Part shown: positions 5,958 through 6,604 of the stretch, in pieces | How positions within the stretch are numbered: the first letter of the stretch is position 1 | Layout of the letters: each line of letters starts with the position of its first letter | Assembly: GCA_021107695.1 (NCBI GenBank) | Contig: JAIOSI010000102.1 | Location: 1-6,604, forward strand | Source: a bacterium | GTDB taxonomy: Bacteria; RBG-13-66-14 | Direction of reading: 5' to 3' | Length of the DNA stretch: 6,604 nt | The notes under the pieces: model-generated | Told to the model about the DNA's origin: nothing | The model's database searches: none | The model's input: the letters and a program-made list of their open reading frames with translations, nothing else | Translations under genes and position numbers: made by a program

Positions 5958-5993
5958 AAAAAGGGACGCTCTTGTCGGAGTGTCCCTTTTTTT
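5958..5993 (+). terminator. Intrinsic terminator closing the yjbQ transcript
   Basis: The stem GGGACGCTC (5963-5971) / GAGTGTCCC (5978-5986), with one G-T pair and a 6-nt loop, is extended by five A-T pairs and followed by a run of seven T (5987-5993). It lies 20 bp after the last stop codon. The A-run on the left means it could also stop leftward transcription, but a separate leftward terminator lies closer to the convergent gene. Confidence 0.92.
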
Positions 5994-6014
5994 ACGTTCA
6001 TATATGGTTTGAAA

Positions 6015-6038
6015 AGGGGCGTATTGCAATACGCCTCT
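6015..6038. repeat. 24-bp palindrome, GTAGAGG...CCCC type (minus-strand sense)
   Basis: A perfect 16-bp palindrome GCGTATTGCAATACGC (6019-6034) is extended to 12-nt arms with one G-T pair. On the minus strand it reads GTAGAGG, core, CCCC (6040-6015), close to the outer ends of the 2011-2038 palindrome but with a completely different core. It sits between two convergent terminators. It probably belongs to the same class of dispersed palindromic repeat. Confidence 0.65.
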
Positions 6039-6107
6039 ACGATGTGATGTTAGAGTATTGCTGCTACACAGTGACTATATCTACATCGAGCGACCAGCGG
6101 GAGCGGT

Positions 6108-6139
6108 AAAACGCGGGAGTGATTGCCACCCCCGCATTT
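6108..6139 (-). terminator. Intrinsic terminator for the convergent leftward gene
   Basis: Read leftward, GCGGGGGTG (6135-6127) pairs with CACTCCCGC (6121-6113) around a 5-nt loop with one mismatch, flanked by additional A-T pairs and ending in TTTT (6111-6108). It starts 39 bp after the stop codon of the leftward gene at 6178. The short T-run makes it weaker than the rightward terminator at 5958-5993. The rest of 5994-6177 holds only the palindrome at 6015-6038; I see no gene there. Confidence 0.6.
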
Positions 6140-6177
6140 AGGTTAATCGCAATACTGTGGTGCAGCACACCGCACTG

Positions 6178-6604
6178 CTACAGGGCTTTGATCTGTCCCC
6201 AGGTGGTTTCTTCTATATTGCTGGTGTTGGCAAGAGCTTCGGAGATCCAGTTCCGCAACATGTTTTGCCAGTCGACGGGACTCCAGTCTGCGCAACCACG
6301 GTTTCCGTTCCAGCCAGTAATATGACCAGCACCGACGACGCAGTCAATCACCTTGGAGTAAGTGGAGTCGACGGCAATAACCTCTACACAGCCCGCAGTG
6401 CCGTCTGGCACATAGTGGTCGTGATCGTTGTGTTCTGCGGTACAGCTGCCACTGAAGCTGCCATAGGGACCGTTGGTGATGAAGTGAGTATCATCGGTAA
6501 TGGTGCAGCCAGATTGGAAAGGTCCGTCCCCATAGTCCGAAGAGCGGACAAGCTCGGCCATTACGGAATCGTCGGGACTGCCGAGTACGTCGTAGCCGGT
6601 AACC
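6178..6604 (-). CDS. C-terminal part of a cysteine-rich, probably exported protein (runs off right edge)
   Basis: The minus-strand frame is open from the window edge to a TAG at 6180-6178, giving 141 residues. An internal ATG at 6561 is not a credible start because coding sequence (VTGYDVLGSP) continues upstream without a stop. Recognisable segments are VTGYDVLG (1-8), ITNGPYGSF (42-50), a histidine/aspartate-rich EHNDHDHY (57-64), DCVVGAGHITGWNGN (87-101) and DWSPVDWQNMLRNWISEAL (106-124). The succession of a strand ending in TGYD, an I-T-N-G-P block, a G-x-G-x-I-x-x-W-N-G-N strand and a terminal N-M-L-R-N-W-I helix resembles the C-terminal half of a ThuA/glutamine-amidotransferase-like fold used for carbohydrate binding. 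This is inference from pattern only. Five cysteines (33, 54, 72, 88, 104) suggest disulphides and thus an extracytoplasmic location; the signal peptide would lie beyond the window. Confidence 0.75.
   Translation of the reverse strand, partial: VTGYDVLGSPDDSVMAELVRSSDYGDGPFQSGCTITDDTHFITNGPYGSFSGSCTAEHNDHDHYVPDGTAGCVEVIAVDSTYSKVIDCVVGAGHITGWNGNRGCADWSPVDWQNMLRNWISEALANTSNIEETTWGQIKAL

Overview
The window is a compact, moderately GC-rich bacterial stretch (roughly 55-60% GC by eye). Intergenic gaps are short and carry palindromes, ribosome binding sites are AAGGA/AGGAG-like, and several products are exported or lipidated. The lipoproteins, the SpoIID/LytB-type cell-wall enzyme and the GTAGGGG-type palindromes would fit an environmental or candidate-phylum bacterium. 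No ribosomal RNA or other phylogenetic marker is present, so the lineage cannot be named. I see no phage, plasmid, CRISPR, toxin-antitoxin or transposase genes.

Layout, left to right. (1) The N-terminal 194 codons of gpsA (glycerol-3-phosphate dehydrogenase) run leftward off the window edge from a TTG start, with a good sigma70-type promoter behind it. (2) A 348-bp divergent gap holds that promoter, a small inverted repeat over its -35 box and two C/G-rich hairpin elements. (3) A rightward block has wecB (non-hydrolysing UDP-GlcNAc 2-epimerase), a 28-bp palindrome, then trxB (thioredoxin reductase) overlapping by 4 bp a lipoprotein with a SpoIID/LytB domain. (4) After a 179-bp gap with two hairpins comes a second rightward block: a YjbQ/UPF0047 protein, a small lipoprotein and a small Sec-exported protein. 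The last two are clearly paralogous and have a BsuPI-like look. A textbook intrinsic terminator closes the block. (5) A third palindrome and a leftward terminator precede the C-terminal 141 residues of a cysteine-rich, probably exported protein that enters from the right edge on the minus strand.

Functionally the window is mixed housekeeping and envelope biology. GpsA supplies glycerol-3-phosphate for phospholipids, WecB supplies UDP-ManNAc for surface polysaccharide, the SpoIID-like lipoprotein acts on peptidoglycan, and TrxB maintains thiol redox balance. No obvious multi-gene novel system is visible. The most distinctive observations are the tandem exported paralogues behind yjbQ and the set of palindromes with similar GTAG-G-rich ends but unrelated cores.
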